A DNA stretch of 64,000 nt from an uncultured Enterobacteriaceae bacterium (lineage in GTDB: Bacteria; Pseudomonadota; Gammaproteobacteria; Enterobacterales; Enterobacteriaceae). The stretch lies in contig CAKZHC010000011.1 of assembly GCA_936920625.1 (NCBI GenBank), positions 62,001 to 126,000 on the forward strand. The letters are read 5' to 3'. The notes beneath the pieces are model-generated. The model made no database searches. It was given only the letters and a program-made list of their open reading frames with translations, and was not told the DNA's origin. Positions 33,713 to 45,726 of this stretch are shown here, piece after piece (position 1 is the stretch's first letter; every line of letters begins with the position of its first letter). The translations under genes and the position numbers were made by a program.

Positions 33713-33912
33713 CGCTGTGTTGTCCTGATAAATATCACACCTTTCCTAAATCAGCCTTACCTGCCAGGGAGGCGGGTAATTCCAGAGTTTCTCATCGATT
33801 ATAAACGCCATGCCTGGAGCAGAATGCTGCCCGGACCAAAAAAGGGTTGCCGGTAATCTGGTTTTTGCACCACGGTGTTAAATAAGTCCCTATTCTGCCT
33901 AAAAACTGTCAA
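33713..33912. other. Eroded stretch where cdaR would lie
   Basis: E. coli has cdaR and yaeH between dapD and degP. Apart from the small peptide gene, 33244-33912 shows no recognisable coding sequence and contains stops in all frames. Confidence 0.4.
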
Positions 33913-33943
33913 CTAACAGCAACCGGCGAACCGGTTGCTGTTA
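33913..33943 (-). terminator. Terminator downstream of degP
   Basis: A perfect 13-bp inverted repeat (TAACAGCAACCGG / CCGGTTGCTGTTA) with a CGAA loop begins just after the degP stop codon. The T-run is imperfect, with TTTTT arriving about ten bases after the stem on the minus strand. Confidence 0.65.
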
Positions 33944-33948
33944 CAGTA

Positions 33949-35376
33949 TTAGTGTGTCAGCAGATAGATATTGCTGTCACCACGCTTGATATTCAGTGCC
34001 AGTATAGATGGCTTGCTATCGAGGATTTTGCGTAACTCGCCGAGATTAGTCACAGTCTGCTGATTAACCCCAAGAATAATGTCATCTTTTTTCAGGCCGA
34101 TGCGTGAAGCGGCAGAGTTTTGTTTGACACTATCTACCCGCACACCTTTTACACCTTTAGCATCATAGTTACTTAATACAGCGCCTTCGATACCAGTGTA
34201 GATATTTGCGGAATCCACTTTATCCTGGCTGCTTTGTTGTAAAGTAATATCAACAGTTTTTGTTTTACCATTACGCAGCAAGCCAAGTTGCAGTTTGGTG
34301 CCCACACGCAACGACCCTACTTCAGCACGCAATGCAGCAAAACTGGAAATATTTTTGCCATTGACCGAGATAATAACATCACCAGCTTTGATACCACCTT
34401 TCGCTGCTGATGAATCCGGCAGTACCTGACTAACAAAAGCCCCGCGCTGTGCGTCAACTTTCAGCGCCTTAGCCAAATCTGAGGTAAGCTCAGTGCCTAA
34501 AATACCCAGTTCGCCACGTTTGACTTCACCATATTTCACCATCTGCGTGGTTAGATTTCTTACCATATTACTTGGGATAGCAAAACCGATTCCAATATTG
34601 CCACCGTCCGGGGCCAAGATAGCTGTATTGATGCCGATCAGTTCACCATCAATGTTTACCAGCGCACCACCGGAATTACCACGATTTATAGCCGCATCGG
34701 TCTGGATAAAGTTCTCATAGTTCTCAACATTCAGACCGCTACGCCCCAATGCAGAAACAATCCCGGAGGTAACCGTCTCTCCCAGACCATAGGGGTTTCC
34801 GATAGCAACGGCATAATCACCTACACGCAGGCTATCTGAATCAGCCATCTTGATTGCGGTCAGGTTTTTGAAACCATCGAGCTTAATCAGAGCGATATCG
34901 GAACGGGGATCTTTACCAATTACCTTCGCGTCGTAGCGGCGCCCGTCACTGGTCTGCACCTGAATCTTTGTCGCATTCTCTACTACGTGATTATTAGTCA
35001 CCACATAGCCTTTTTCAGCGTTAATGACTACGCCCGATCCCAGAGCCCGGAATTTTTCCTGCCGGGTACTATTACCATCCTGGCACAGAGGTGAGCCCTG
35101 CCACGGAGAACCATCCTGACAAAAAGGCGAATTATCAAAAAAGGGCTGAAACTGCTGGGGGAAGCGTGATTGTCTTACCGTAGTTTTCCCCTCTATGCTG
35201 ATGCTAACGACAGAAGGCATCACTTTCTCCAGCATGGGAGCCAGACTTGGCAGATTCTGACTGGAAGATGAGGCCGTCTCCGCAGCCATTGCGCTTACTG
35301 GACTCATTGCCACTCCAAGGCTCATAACCAAAGCGCTCATAACCAAAGCGCTCATAACTAATGCTGTTTTTTTCAT
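33949..35376 (-). CDS. degP: Periplasmic serine protease/chaperone DegP (HtrA)
   Basis: DegP degrades or refolds misfolded periplasmic and outer-membrane proteins as oligomeric cages. The 475 residues match E. coli (474). The catalytic triad is seen as His in VVTNNHVVENA, Asp in DPRSDIALI and Ser in INRGNSGGALV. Two PDZ domains follow (RGAFVSQVLPDSSAAKGGIKAGDVI and the second with SAASRIGLKKDDIILG). The signal peptide has a tandem expansion, ALVMS three times, encoded by 15-bp repeats at 35321-35365. The two Cys residues of the LA loop (SPFCQDG, SPLCQDG) are kept. Confidence 0.97.
   Translation of the reverse strand: MKKTALVMSALVMSALVMSLGVAMSPVSAMAAETASSSSQNLPSLAPMLEKVMPSVVSISIEGKTTVRQSRFPQQFQPFFDNSPFCQDGSPWQGSPLCQDGNSTRQEKFRALGSGVVINAEKGYVVTNNHVVENATKIQVQTSDGRRYDAKVIGKDPRSDIALIKLDGFKNLTAIKMADSDSLRVGDYAVAIGNPYGLGETVTSGIVSALGRSGLNVENYENFIQTDAAINRGNSGGALVNIDGELIGINTAILAPDGGNIGIGFAIPSNMVRNLTTQMVKYGEVKRGELGILGTELTSDLAKALKVDAQRGAFVSQVLPDSSAAKGGIKAGDVIISVNGKNISSFAALRAEVGSLRVGTKLQLGLLRNGKTKTVDITLQQSSQDKVDSANIYTGIEGAVLSNYDAKGVKGVRVDSVKQNSAASRIGLKKDDIILGVNQQTVTNLGELRKILDSKPSILALNIKRGDSNIYLLTH
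35321..35365 (-). repeat. 15-bp tandem repeats in the degP signal peptide
   Basis: Two perfect copies of CTCATAACCAAAGCG (+ strand) and one diverged third copy encode three ALVMS units in the hydrophobic core of the DegP signal peptide. The unit is a multiple of three, so the frame is kept. Confidence 0.85.
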
Positions 35377-35522
35377 TCGTAATGTCTCTTACTTTGTGAA
35401 ATTGCCAGATCATCACACTGGCCTTAACTATTGAGTCAATTGTATGTCTATAGTTCACAACATAATGCCCAGCAAAGGTAAAAATTTATTCTCGGGCTTT
35501 ACAAAACGCCGTAAATAGAATA

Positions 35523-37034
35523 TCAGCCCGCCACCGTGAGCCGTCGATATTCATCCCAAGCATAGAGATCCGTCATGCCACTGATATAGTCCTGAACCAG
35601 CCGGGCACGATAATAATATTCCCAAAGCGGGAAATCCTTATCACGCCAGTTGTGCTTCGATAACGCTTCCCTGTAAGCCAGACAAAAACGTACGGGGAGT
35701 TTATGATAAAGGCGTGTCTCTATGGGATGATCTTTAAGAGTGTTCTCTTTAGCTAATTGACTAAATTTATCGAGAGACAGCCGTAGCAATGTCCCGTAAA
35801 TTTCGAGTAAACCTGTGATCACCCGGTATCCCTGTAATTCCAGTTGCTCAACCTCAGGATGATTGAATATATGGGCCGCAGCGACTTTTTTAAACAAGTT
35901 TAATAACTGACCGCAAGGGTTATCCTCTTCCAGCAAAGGCTCGTTGAAACAGCCCTGATAAATGTCCGGAAGATGAGAAATAAAACGATCAGCGGCCTCA
36001 GGAACCAAACGCGCAACTGTGTTTACCCGCAAATACATGAAGAATTGTTCGTGGGATTTATAACCGGAACAGTTGGTTTTCGATTTTTCCAGCGCATCTG
36101 TCACCACTGAATCAAACAGATCCCCCGGTTCGTGATACGGCCAGAGCGCGTGAAGATAATCGTAGAGCTGATTTACCGTGAAGATATTTTTTTCAACCGC
36201 ATCTTCCAGATCAGCCACACAATATGAAATATCGTCGGCCGCCTCCATAATATAGGTCAGAGGAAAACGATTATACTGTCCAATATCCAGCTCCTGACGC
36301 AGACGCGCAACAAACTCCTCCTCCGCCAGATAGTAGCCAGGTTTCTTCATCAGATAGTCATAGGCCGCGGGAGCCTCGTTACGACACCACGCCGGGCGGG
36401 TGTATTTCAAAATACAGCCAACCTGAGCCCAGGTCAGATTCAGTTTCATCAGCGTATGCACCAGTCGTATCGCCTGAGCATTGCCTTCAAAAGAGCATAA
36501 GTCCCGGCGAATTTTTGCCCGGAGATCGTCCAGATCATCTTCGCAATCAGTTAATAATGGCACTTTGCAAGGAGCATCGCCCGCCGCTTCCTGCTGCTGG
36601 TCACAAAACAGATGACGGCAGAACCAGTCATTGATAGCAGATTCACCGAAATGACCAAAGGGAGGATTACCAATGTCATGCATCAGGCAGGACATCTCGA
36701 CAATGCTTTCGAAAGGTGCGGCCAGCGTCTCCAGACCATACTCCGCTAGCAGGTTAAGCTCTTTAAGTTTAGTCAGAATCTCTTTGGCGATATAGCGACC
36801 AGCCTGCTGCACTTCCAAAGAGTGAGTCAGCCTTGAACGTACGGCGGCGTTGCGTTCAAGCGGAAAAACTTGTGTTTTTTGCTGTAACCGGCGAATGGCA
36901 GCGGAATTAATGATTCGTCCCCGATCACTCTCAAAGGTACGCATAATTGCATGTTCATCCCTGTTGCCCTGCCTGGAATTATAGGAAAAGGCGCGCTGAT
37001 AATTAATTTTTTTTCTGAAGTCAATTTCACTCAT
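35523..37034 (-). CDS. dgt: Deoxyguanosine triphosphate triphosphohydrolase
   Basis: Dgt hydrolyses dGTP to deoxyguanosine and triphosphate, limiting dGTP levels and affecting mutation rate. The start at 37034 ([14 protein letters not shown]) has GGTGAG upstream and agrees with E. coli; the longer in-frame reading adds eight residues. With 503 residues it fits the family (505). The HD motifs are [12 protein letters not shown] and [18 protein letters not shown]. The C-terminal [29 protein letters not shown] is nearly identical to E. coli. It is divergent from mtnN. Confidence 0.96.
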   Translation of the reverse strand: MSEIDFRKKINYQRAFSYNSRQGNRDEHAIMRTFESDRGRIINSAAIRRLQQKTQVFPLERNAAVRSRLTHSLEVQQAGRYIAKEILTKLKELNLLAEYGLETLAAPFESIVEMSCLMHDIGNPPFGHFGESAINDWFCRHLFCDQQQEAAGDAPCKVPLLTDCEDDLDDLRAKIRRDLCSFEGNAQAIRLVHTLMKLNLTWAQVGCILKYTRPAWCRNEAPAAYDYLMKKPGYYLAEEEFVARLRQELDIGQYNRFPLTYIMEAADDISYCVADLEDAVEKNIFTVNQLYDYLHALWPYHEPGDLFDSVVTDALEKSKTNCSGYKSHEQFFMYLRVNTVARLVPEAADRFISHLPDIYQGCFNEPLLEEDNPCGQLLNLFKKVAAAHIFNHPEVEQLELQGYRVITGLLEIYGTLLRLSLDKFSQLAKENTLKDHPIETRLYHKLPVRFCLAYREALSKHNWRDKDFPLWEYYYRARLVQDYISGMTDLYAWDEYRRLTVAG

Positions 37035-37325
37035 TGTTAACTCACCGGCTTCCGCCAACCAGAGGACTATCCAAAGCCCCTCATGTGGGTAGGGGGCCCC
37101 TTTATCAGCCTACTTCCTCAAATCTGAATCATCGCTGGCCCTGACATCTCAGGCATGATCGTTGTAAGAACAGCCATATTTCCCTTTCCGGCAAAACCAT
37201 CCTAATGCCATCAATAACAGGCTATAATGACATGCACAACACACTTAAGCTATGCCCGTCATCAGCCACTCGCAAACTATGGGCTCAAAGACGATTCAAT
37301 TCAATAACTTTAATGAGTAATTACA

Positions 37326-38024
37326 ATGAAAGCAGGCATTATTGGCGCAATGGAACAGGAGGTTACCTTGCTGCGTGACAAGATTAATAACCTTCGGACG
37401 CACAAGGTAGCAGGATGCGAAATTTATACGGGGATGCTGAATGGCATAAGCGTGGCATTACTTAAATCTGGGATTGGCAAGGTCTCTGCTGCCATGGGTA
37501 CCGCATTATTACTGGAGCTGCATCAGCCTGATTTTATTATTAATACTGGCTCTGCCGGGGGTCTGGACCCCACTCTTAATCCAGGCGATATCGTGGTCTC
37601 AGATGAAGTAGGTTATCACGACGTTGATCTCACTATTTTTGGCTATGCTCCGGGCCAAATGGCAGGTTGTCCGGCGTTGTTTAAAGCAGATAAACAACTG
37701 GTTTCCTCAGCACAAGATACTATTACCCAACTCTCACTGCATACTGTACAGGGCTTAGTAGTTTGTGGAGATGCTTTTATCAATGGTGCTGAACCGCTGG
37801 CACGCATTCGTCACACTTTTCCAAATGCGATAGCTCTGGAGATGGAAGGCGCTGCCATTGCTCATGTCTGTCACCAATTCGACGTTCCTTTTGTTGTCAT
37901 CCGATCCATATCTGACGTTGCTGATAAAAAAGCTCATCTCTCTTTCGATCAATTTCTGGAAACAGCCTCCCGCAATTCTTCACTGGTGGTTGAAACACTG
38001 CTCACCAATCTGCAACGTGGCTGA
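37326..38024 (+). CDS. mtnN: 5'-methylthioadenosine/S-adenosylhomocysteine nucleosidase
   Basis: MtnN (Pfs) removes adenine from methylthioadenosine and S-adenosylhomocysteine, recycling methionine sulfur and taking part in the route to AI-2. Its 232 residues equal E. coli. The catalytic acid/base Glu is near the N-terminus (GAMEQEV) and the catalytic Asp is in [12 protein letters not shown]. The nucleoside-binding [11 protein letters not shown] and the phosphorylase-family INTGSAGGL are intact. btuF starts 14 bases later. Confidence 0.97.
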   Translation: MKAGIIGAMEQEVTLLRDKINNLRTHKVAGCEIYTGMLNGISVALLKSGIGKVSAAMGTALLLELHQPDFIINTGSAGGLDPTLNPGDIVVSDEVGYHDVDLTIFGYAPGQMAGCPALFKADKQLVSSAQDTITQLSLHTVQGLVVCGDAFINGAEPLARIRHTFPNAIALEMEGAAIAHVCHQFDVPFVVIRSISDVADKKAHLSFDQFLETASRNSSLVVETLLTNLQRG

Positions 38025-38037
38025 ATGGTAAACCAGG

Positions 38038-38832
38038 ATGAAATACTGGCCACTGCTGCTGCTATTAGCGTGCTCTGTACTTAACGCCGCACCTCGGGTG
38101 ATAACACTTGCCCCCAACCTGACCGAACTGGCTTTTGCCGCCGGCATTACACCCGTGGCGGTCAGTGCTTTTTCGGACTATCCCGTCCAGGCCAGCCATA
38201 TTGAGCAGGTCGCGAACTGGCGGGGAGTGAATATCGAACGCATCATTGCGCTCAAGCCCGATGTAATACTGGCATGGCGTGGCGGCAGCCCCGTCCGGCA
38301 ACTGACACAGTTAGCCCACTTAGGAATTAAGGTGGAGTGGGTCGAGCCAAAAACGCTCGATGATATTATTAGTCAGGTTCGTGCGCTGGCACGCTTCAGC
38401 CCTGCTCCGGCAGTGGCGCAGCAGAATGCAGATAAGCTGGTCAGAGAACTCGCGGAATTACGCGCGCGCTATGCCCATCCCCTCAGGCAGCGCGTCTTTC
38501 TGCAATATGGTCTGCGGCCACTTTTTACTGCCTCCGGCCACACCATCCAAAATGAGGTTTTGTCTCTGTGTGGCGGTGACAACATCTTTGCTGCCAGCCC
38601 GATTCCATGGCCCCAGGTGAGCCGTGAACAGGTTCTCGTCCGCATGCCACAGCGTATTATCACCAGCGGTGATAATGAATGGCAGAAAAAAGTAAGAAAT
38701 TTCTGGTATCCTCAGCTTACTGCCCCGGTAATCTTACTTAATGAAGCCTGGCTCAGTCGCCCCGGTCCCCGTATTCTTCTTGCCGCCCGTGACCTGTGTC
38801 AGCAATTACAATCAGACAGAAGTCCGCAATGA
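38038..38832 (+). CDS. btuF: Vitamin B12-binding periplasmic protein BtuF
   Basis: BtuF captures cobalamin in the periplasm for the BtuCD importer; btuC and btuD are not in this window. The 264-residue precursor has a Sec signal peptide cleaved near LNA-APRVIT. The fold is the class III binding protein type: APRVITLAPNLTELAFAAG, ALKPDVILAWRGGS and WPQVSREQVLVRMPQ are like E. coli. It follows mtnN as in E. coli. The stop codon overlaps the start of a small secreted ORF (ATGA), where E. coli has yadS. Confidence 0.94.
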   Translation: MKYWPLLLLLACSVLNAAPRVITLAPNLTELAFAAGITPVAVSAFSDYPVQASHIEQVANWRGVNIERIIALKPDVILAWRGGSPVRQLTQLAHLGIKVEWVEPKTLDDIISQVRALARFSPAPAVAQQNADKLVRELAELRARYAHPLRQRVFLQYGLRPLFTASGHTIQNEVLSLCGGDNIFAASPIPWPQVSREQVLVRMPQRIITSGDNEWQKKVRNFWYPQLTAPVILLNEAWLSRPGPRILLAARDLCQQLQSDRSPQ

Positions 38833-39092
38833 TAAAGAGTTTCCTTATAGCCATGATTTTTGGGTTGATATTAACAATACCAACCCTTAAGGCAGGCACA
38901 ATTAACGGCGTAATAACGGTAAAAATCACTATTGTCCCGGAAGACCACATCACAACCGGGCACAATAGCCAGTATTCACAAGAGGAGACCTCTACACACC
39001 ATACAACGTTACTGCCCAAAGTCACTCAGGAGCTGAAGGTTCAGGATGGCGAAACAGGCCGCAGAATACAGTATGTTCTTGTGGAGTGGTAA
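38829..39092 (+). CDS. Small secreted protein of unknown function, coupled to btuF
   Basis: The gene is not recognised. Its ATG overlaps the btuF stop (ATGA at 38829-38832), so it is probably translationally coupled. The 87 residues start with a clear signal peptide (MIKSFLIAMIFGLILTIPTLKA), with likely cleavage before GTING. The mature part of about 65 residues has alternating hydrophobic beta-strand patterns (GVITVKITIVPE; RRIQYVLVEW) flanking a Ser/Thr/His-rich middle. Both ends look like edge strands of a small beta-sandwich, but this is only a pattern impression. There is no Cys. It lies where yadS would be and ends 22 bases from the convergent erpA. Confidence 0.6.
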   Translation: MIKSFLIAMIFGLILTIPTLKAGTINGVITVKITIVPEDHITTGHNSQYSQEETSTHHTTLLPKVTQELKVQDGETGRRIQYVLVEW

Positions 39093-39113
39093 TGATAAAC
39101 ACAACAATACAGT

Positions 39114-39458
39114 TCAGACACTGAAAGAAGAGCCGCAACTGCAGGTCGTCTGTGCATTGGGATTGGTAACGATAAAACGTGAGCCTTCCAGCCCTTCTGT
39201 ATAATCAACCGAACCTCCAATCAGATATTGCAGACTCATCGGGTCGACCACCAGCTCCACGCCCTGTTTCTCAATGGTCGTGTCGCCTTCATTGACTTTA
39301 TCATCAAAGGTAAAGCCGTACTGAAAGCCACTACATCCCCCACCTGTAATATAGACACGGAGCTTCAGATTAGGATTCTCCTCATCCGCAATCAGATCTT
39401 TGACTTTATTGGCCGCCGCGTCAGTAAATTGCAATGGCAGTCCGCTATCGTCACTCAT
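39114..39458 (-). CDS. erpA: Iron-sulfur cluster insertion protein ErpA
   Basis: ErpA is an A-type carrier delivering Fe-S clusters to apoproteins, notably IspG and IspH of the isoprenoid pathway. The ATG at 39458 ([11 protein letters not shown]) after CGGGAG gives 114 residues, as in E. coli. The three ligand cysteines are in [11 protein letters not shown] and [10 protein letters not shown]. It is divergent from hemL; clcA, which lies between these two genes in E. coli, is missing here. Confidence 0.97.
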   Translation of the reverse strand: MSDDSGLPLQFTDAAANKVKDLIADEENPNLKLRVYITGGGCSGFQYGFTFDDKVNEGDTTIEKQGVELVVDPMSLQYLIGGSVDYTEGLEGSRFIVTNPNAQTTCSCGSSFSV

Positions 39459-39744
39459 ATTCAACTCCCGTGAAGTTACAGGCCGCCTTCGGCCCCATTC
39501 TTAACTATTATCCAACACCTGATGCATAGTGACAAGCACAACCCCGCTGGGGATAACAGCCCTTTTGTCACTGATGCTCTGTTTTATGGGATGATTTTCG
39601 CAATGATGAAATCGGGAGATGCTGCATAATAACCCTAGTATCACCTCTATAAATTTTACCTCAAATCGCTGAGACTTTTACCTACAGCCAGTATTTCTTT
39701 AGAATAAAAGGGCTTTTTATACCGATTTAAGGAATCCGTCTCAC

Positions 39745-41031
39745 ATGAGCCAGTCAGAAAACCTCTACGCCCAGGCGCAACAAGTGATTCCCGGAGGGGT
39801 AAACTCACCAGTGCGGGCCTTCACCGGCGTCGGAGGTACCCCTCTTTTTATTGAACACGCCGACGGTGCGTACCTCTTTGATGTCGACGGCAACGTTTAT
39901 CTTGATTTCGTGGGGTCCTGGGGGCCAATGATTCTCGGCCACAATCACCCTGCAATTCGCGGGGCGGTGATTGAAGCCGCTCAGAGAGGATTAAGCTTTG
40001 GTGCCCCTACGGAAATGGAAGTTAAAATGGCCCGCCTGATAACGGAGCTCATACCCAGTATTGATATGGTGAGAATGGTCAACTCTGGTACTGAAGCTAC
40101 CATGAGCGCCATCCGGCTGGCCCGTGGATTTACCGGGCGCGACAAACTGATCAAATTTCAGGGATGTTATCATGGCCACGCTGATGCGCTACTGGTGAAA
40201 GCAGGTTCCGGGGCGCTGACACTTGGACAGCCTGATTCGCCCGGCGTCCCGGCTGACTTCGCTAAACACACGCTGACGTGCCGCTATAATGATCCCAGTT
40301 CAGTCCGTAAGGCCTTTGAACGCTATCCTGATGATATTGCCTGCATCATCGTCGAACCCGTTGCCGGTAACATGAACTGCATTCCTCCTGAACCGTCGTT
40401 TCTGCCCGAACTGCGCGCACTCTGCGATCAATTTGGTGCACTGCTGATTATCGACGAGGTGATGACAGGATTTCGCGTAGCACGCGGAGGCGCACAAGCC
40501 TATTACAATATCACACCTGATTTGACCTGCCTTGGCAAAATCATCGGCGGAGGCATGCCAGTAGGCGCTTTTGGCGGTCGCCGTGATGTCATGATGGCTC
40601 TGGCTCCAACAGGTCCGGTTTATCAGGCGGGAACCCTGTCTGGTAACCCGATTGCCATGGCGGCGGGTTTCGCGTGTCTGAATGCGCTCTCCGGTCCTGA
40701 TGTCTACCCTGCGCTTACTGCCCGTACTAATCAGCTGGCCATGGGCCTGCGCGACACTGCACAGGCCCATGGCCTGCCACTTATAGTGAATCATGTCGGC
40801 GGCATGTTTGGGCTCTTTTTCACCGACGCGCCAGAGGTTAGCTGCTATGAGGATGTAATCCGCTGTGACCTCAATCGTTTCAGGAGCTTTTTCCATCTGA
40901 TGTTAAAAGAGGGTATCTATATGGCACCCTCTGCCTTTGAAGCGGGTTTTATGTCTCTGGCACACACTGAGCAGGACATAGAGCGCACTCTGGAAGCAGC
41001 TAACCGGGCATTTGCACAGTTGAACACCTGA
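39745..41031 (+). CDS. hemL: Glutamate-1-semialdehyde 2,1-aminomutase
   Basis: HemL makes 5-aminolevulinate from glutamate-1-semialdehyde with pyridoxal phosphate, feeding heme synthesis. The 428 residues match E. coli (426). The PLP lysine lies in [17 protein letters not shown] (about residue 265). Other family blocks are [45 protein letters not shown] and [11 protein letters not shown]. It is the last gene of the first syntenic block; the next gene, glnB, belongs to a different region in E. coli. Confidence 0.97.
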   Translation: MSQSENLYAQAQQVIPGGVNSPVRAFTGVGGTPLFIEHADGAYLFDVDGNVYLDFVGSWGPMILGHNHPAIRGAVIEAAQRGLSFGAPTEMEVKMARLITELIPSIDMVRMVNSGTEATMSAIRLARGFTGRDKLIKFQGCYHGHADALLVKAGSGALTLGQPDSPGVPADFAKHTLTCRYNDPSSVRKAFERYPDDIACIIVEPVAGNMNCIPPEPSFLPELRALCDQFGALLIIDEVMTGFRVARGGAQAYYNITPDLTCLGKIIGGGMPVGAFGGRRDVMMALAPTGPVYQAGTLSGNPIAMAAGFACLNALSGPDVYPALTARTNQLAMGLRDTAQAHGLPLIVNHVGGMFGLFFTDAPEVSCYEDVIRCDLNRFRSFFHLMLKEGIYMAPSAFEAGFMSLAHTEQDIERTLEAANRAFAQLNT

Positions 41032-41079
41032 AAACCACGTTTCCAGATTATTGTTAAGCACCAGCCTCAAAGCACTATT

Positions 41080-41102
41080 CCAGGATGATTACATCATCCT
41101 GG
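41080..41102 (+). terminator. Hairpin downstream of hemL
   Basis: A perfect 9-bp stem CCAGGATGA / TCATCCTGG with a five-base loop lies 49 bases after the hemL stop. The T-run after it is weak (AGTTTAT), so it is a probable but not strong terminator. Confidence 0.5.
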
Positions 41103-41230
41103 AGTTTATGTGGTCGGTAGCTGCGCAGCTGACCCAGCCTGAGTGGCAGCTTAGCTACGGGGTTTCTGGCCCTGATAAAATATTATAATAACTATTTTAC
41201 TCGGAACTCCCCGCCATACCGGAACGGGGA

Positions 41231-41677
<447 letters not shown>

Positions 41678-41727
41678 CTAGGCACAAATTACGAAACCAG
41701 TAACAACGCTCTAAAAACCATTATGCA

Positions 41728-44700
41728 TTAGCCCAGTTGTCTGCGCGCATTGCGAAAAAGGCGCATCCACGGGCCATCCTCACCCCACTCGGGGGGATAC
41801 CAGGAGTTAGTCACTGTCCGGAATACCCGTTCCGGATGTGGCATCATGATCGTAACACGCCCACTTCTGCTGGTCACGGCGGTAATACCATTGGGTGACC
41901 CATTTGGATTTGCCGGATAACGTTCTGTCATGCTGCCATTGTTATCAACATACCGTAGCGCTACCATCCCAGAAGACTCCAGGATTGCTAAATGCGCCCT
42001 ATCCTTAACTTCAACAAAACCTTCAGCATGGGAAACCGCCACAGGCAGGCAGGACCCCACCATATCCTCAAGCAGTAGCGAAGGGCTCGCTGCTACCTCG
42101 ACCAGCGTAAAGCGGGCTTCAAAACGATCAGACTGATTGCGAACAAAGCGTGGCCAGTGTTCACTTCCCGGTATTAATTCTTTCAGGCTGGATAGCATTT
42201 GACAGCCATTACAGACGCCCAGCGCCAGGGTCTGTGGTCGGTGAAAGAAGTTTTCAAATGTATCACGTACCCGAGCATCAAACAGAATAGTTCTGGCCCA
42301 GCCCTGACCCGCACCCAGCACATCACCATAAGAGAATCCACCACAGGCAGCCAGAGCATGGAAGTCATCCAGATTACAGCGTCCCGCTAGTAAGTCGCTC
42401 ATGTGTACGTCGATAGCGTCAAAGCCGGCACGATGAAAAGCCGCTGCCATCTCTATATGAGAATTCACGCCCTGTTCACGCAACACCGCAACTTGTGGTC
42501 GAATCCCTGTGGCAATAAACGGCGCGGCCACATCTTCATCCGGGCAGAAACTGAGTTTGGCAGTCAGCCCCGGACAGGCGCTGTCCGCCTTCGCCTGATG
42601 TTCTTCATCAGCACAGTGAGGGTTGTCACGCAGACGCTGCATTTGCCAGGTGGTCTCAGCCCACCAGACACGCAATGCTGTCCGGCTTTCATTATAAAGT
42701 GACATCTTACCAGAATTGATCACAAAACGATCACCTGGTTTCGCCAGACCCAGAGTATATACGTCGTCAGCCAGTCCATTATCGGCCAGAATATTCATTA
42801 CCGCAGCACACTCAATCGCGGGAATCTGAATTACTGCCCCCAGCTCCTCATTAAACAGGGCTGCCAGATAATCACTACCCAGCAATGCAATATCCACGTC
42901 TATACCACAATGACCGGCAAAGGCCATTTCTGCGAGCGTGACCAGCAGGCCACCATCAGAACGATCATGATATGCCAATAATTTTTGCTCGCTGACGAGT
43001 CGCTGAATCGCATTAAAAAAGCCCGCCAGTTTTCCTGCGTCTCGCACATCTGCCGGTTTATCACCGAGCTGACGATAAACCTGGGCCAGCGCTGTCGCTC
43101 CCAATTCCTGATGGCCTCCGCCGAGGTCAATTAATAACAGCAGATTATCTGTGGCCACCTGTAGCTGTGGCGTGACAGTGCGGCGTATATCTTCAACCCG
43201 GGCAAAAGCGGTTATGACCAGTGACAATGGTGCTGCCATCTCACTCTGCTGACCATCCTGCTGCCAGCTGGTTTTCATCGACAAAGAGTCTTTGCCTACC
43301 GGAATAGTGAGGCCCAGTGCTGGGCAAAGCTGCTCACCAAGCGCTTTTACTGCCGCATACAGGCCTGCATCCTCTCCCGGATGACCCGCCGCACTCATCC
43401 AGTTGGCCGATAACTTAATACGTTTTAACGAACCAATCTGAACAGCCGCGATATTGGTAATGGCTTCGCCCACTGCCAGACGGGCAGAAGCAGCAAAATC
43501 GAGGAGTGCTACTGGCGATCGCTCGCCCATCGCCATCGCTTCACCATAGTAACTGTCAAAACTGGCTGTAGTAACTGCACAATCGGCGACTGGAATCTGC
43601 CAGGGACCCACCATCTGATCGCGGGCAACCATGCCGGTAATACTGCGATCGCCTATAGTTATCAGAAACGTTTTTTCTGCAACCGCAGGCAGATGTAATA
43701 CCCGCTTTACCGCCTCTTCGAGGGTAATATCGTCCCGAACCAGTGTGTCACCTGCGCCGCTCAGGCTGGTCACTTCACGGACCATCTTAGGCGTTTTACC
43801 CAGCAGCACATCCAGAGGCATATCGACAGGCCTGCTGGCAAAATGGCTGTCGGTGAGCGTTAAATGGTGCGCTTTTGTTGCCTGACCAATCACCGACCAG
43901 GGTGCACGTTCGCGCTGACAAATTTGGTCAAACAGTGCCAGTTTTTCCGGCGCAATCGCCAGCACATAGCGCTCCTGCGATTCATTGCACCAAATTTCCA
44001 GCGGGGTCATGCCAGGTTCGTCACTTAAAATGTCACGTAAATTAAACTCGCCGCCCCTGCCACCATCACTAACCAGCTCAGGCATAGCGCTAGCAAGCCC
44101 CCCCGCACCCACATCATGAATAAACAGAATCGGATTATCATCACCCAGCTGCCAGCAGCGATCGATAACTTCCTGGCAGCGTCTTTCCATTTCCGGGTTG
44201 TCGCGCTGTACTGAGGAGAAATCCAGTTCAGCATCTGACTGACCTGACGCCATCGATGACGCAGCCCCCCCACCAAGCCCGATATTCATTGCCGGACCCC
44301 CAAGCACAATCAATCTGGCACCCACAGGGATCTCCCCTTTATGAATGTGCGCAGGGCGGATGTTACCCATGCCGCCGGCAATCATGACTGGTTTATGGTA
44401 ACCACGCAGCTCAACGCCATTATGGCTGTTGACCCGTTCTTCATAAGTACGAAAATAACCAGTAAGTGCAGGGCGACCAAATTCATTGTTATATGCAGCT
44501 CCGCCAAGAGGCCCTTCTGTCATTATCGCCAGAGCGCTGGCAATGCGATCAGGCCTGCCAAAATCCTCCTCCCATGGCTGCACAAAACCGGGGATACGCA
44601 GATTCGATACGGAAAAACCCATCAGCCCCGCTTTGGGTTTAGCGCCGCGCCCTGTCGCCCCTTCGTCACGGATTTCGCCTCCGGCGCCTGTAGCCGCGCC

Positions 44701-45615
44701 CGGCCATGGTGAGATGGCAGTAGGATGATTGTGCGTCTCGACTTTCATCAGGATGGCGATCTCTTCCTGATGATAGTCATATCGCTTATGCACCGCATCG
44801 GCAAAGAAGCGTCCTGCCATCGAGCCTTCCATCACCGCAGCATTATCTTTATACGCCGAGAGCACATAATCAGACGTCTGCTGCCAGCTGTTTTTGATCA
44901 TGGCAAACAGTGACTTCGGCTGTTTCTCTCCGTTAATAATCCAGTCAGCATTAAAAATTTTATGCCGGCAGTGTTCAGAGTTGGCCTGAGCAAACATGTA
45001 GAGTTCAACGTCGTTTGGATTGCGTGCCAGTCTGCGAAATGACTCCAGCAGATAATCAATCTCATCTTCAGTCAGTGCCAGCCCCAGCTCACGGTTAGCC
45101 TGCTCCAGCGCCAGACGCCCCTGCCCCTGCACATCAATACACTGCGATGGTTTTGGTGGATGACAGGCAAAGAGCTGTTCTGCGTCATGCAGGTTTTGGA
45201 ATACGGTCTCTGTCATCCGGTCATGCAGCATTGCTGACAGTTGCTGCCACTGCGCTTCGTCAAGCGCGGGAGCAGTGATATAAAAAGCCAGACCACGCTC
45301 CAGCCGTCTGACTGCTGGCAAACCACAGAGATGGACGATATCGCTGGCTTTGGATGACCATGACGAGCGCGTGCCCGGTCGGGGGGCTATCAGCAACAGA
45401 CGCCCTTGCGGCGTCTGAGCTGGCATTGACGGGCCATACTTCAGCAGTTGTTCCAGCCGCGATTTATCCGGTATACTGAGCGGCTCGCTCACGTCAGCAA
45501 AGTGGACATGCTCAGCATAGATATCGCTAACAGGTAACCGTACTTCATGGCAGCGGATCAGTAGTTTATTAACATGAAACGCCGACAGAGCGGGCGAACC
45601 TCGCACAATTTCCAT
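41728..45615 (-). CDS. purL: Phosphoribosylformylglycinamidine synthase
   Basis: PurL makes FGAM from FGAR, glutamine and ATP in purine synthesis. The 1295 residues equal E. coli PurL. An N-terminal PurS-like part is followed by the two-lobed AIR-synthetase-like domain ([51 protein letters not shown]). The C-terminal class I glutaminase has its nucleophile in [11 protein letters not shown] and its His-Glu pair in [11 protein letters not shown] likely PurR operator lies about 95 bases upstream. Confidence 0.98.
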   Translation of the reverse strand: MEIVRGSPALSAFHVNKLLIRCHEVRLPVSDIYAEHVHFADVSEPLSIPDKSRLEQLLKYGPSMPAQTPQGRLLLIAPRPGTRSSWSSKASDIVHLCGLPAVRRLERGLAFYITAPALDEAQWQQLSAMLHDRMTETVFQNLHDAEQLFACHPPKPSQCIDVQGQGRLALEQANRELGLALTEDEIDYLLESFRRLARNPNDVELYMFAQANSEHCRHKIFNADWIINGEKQPKSLFAMIKNSWQQTSDYVLSAYKDNAAVMEGSMAGRFFADAVHKRYDYHQEEIAILMKVETHNHPTAISPWPGAATGAGGEIRDEGATGRGAKPKAGLMGFSVSNLRIPGFVQPWEEDFGRPDRIASALAIMTEGPLGGAAYNNEFGRPALTGYFRTYEERVNSHNGVELRGYHKPVMIAGGMGNIRPAHIHKGEIPVGARLIVLGGPAMNIGLGGGAASSMASGQSDAELDFSSVQRDNPEMERRCQEVIDRCWQLGDDNPILFIHDVGAGGLASAMPELVSDGGRGGEFNLRDILSDEPGMTPLEIWCNESQERYVLAIAPEKLALFDQICQRERAPWSVIGQATKAHHLTLTDSHFASRPVDMPLDVLLGKTPKMVREVTSLSGAGDTLVRDDITLEEAVKRVLHLPAVAEKTFLITIGDRSITGMVARDQMVGPWQIPVADCAVTTASFDSYYGEAMAMGERSPVALLDFAASARLAVGEAITNIAAVQIGSLKRIKLSANWMSAAGHPGEDAGLYAAVKALGEQLCPALGLTIPVGKDSLSMKTSWQQDGQQSEMAAPLSLVITAFARVEDIRRTVTPQLQVATDNLLLLIDLGGGHQELGATALAQVYRQLGDKPADVRDAGKLAGFFNAIQRLVSEQKLLAYHDRSDGGLLVTLAEMAFAGHCGIDVDIALLGSDYLAALFNEELGAVIQIPAIECAAVMNILADNGLADDVYTLGLAKPGDRFVINSGKMSLYNESRTALRVWWAETTWQMQRLRDNPHCADEEHQAKADSACPGLTAKLSFCPDEDVAAPFIATGIRPQVAVLREQGVNSHIEMAAAFHRAGFDAIDVHMSDLLAGRCNLDDFHALAACGGFSYGDVLGAGQGWARTILFDARVRDTFENFFHRPQTLALGVCNGCQMLSSLKELIPGSEHWPRFVRNQSDRFEARFTLVEVAASPSLLLEDMVGSCLPVAVSHAEGFVEVKDRAHLAILESSGMVALRYVDNNGSMTERYPANPNGSPNGITAVTSRSGRVTIMMPHPERVFRTVTNSWYPPEWGEDGPWMRLFRNARRQLG

Positions 45616-45710
45616 TATTTAATAATCTCTCATATCTGAAGCATCGTACAATGCTGTATCAGGCGCACCAACAGGAAAATGGGCAGTATTATAGAGAATC
45701 CTCATCAGCA

Positions 45711-45726
45711 ACGAAACCGTTTGTAC
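45711..45726 (-). promoter_or_regulatory. Probable PurR operator of purL
   Basis: On the minus strand the sequence GTACAAACGGTTTCGT resembles the palindromic PurR site (consensus ACGCAAACGTTTGCGT) and closely resembles the recalled E. coli purL operator. It lies in the purL upstream region. Repression by PurR with hypoxanthine or guanine is inferred. Confidence 0.65.

Noticed and set aside
35377..35470. Sigma-E promoter upstream of degP
   Set aside because: A GAACT element is present, but no acceptable TCTGA-like -10 at the right spacing was found.
40300..40896. 198-codon minus-strand frame opposite hemL
   Set aside because: It is a shadow of the well-conserved hemL gene, with no ribosome site and no family resemblance.
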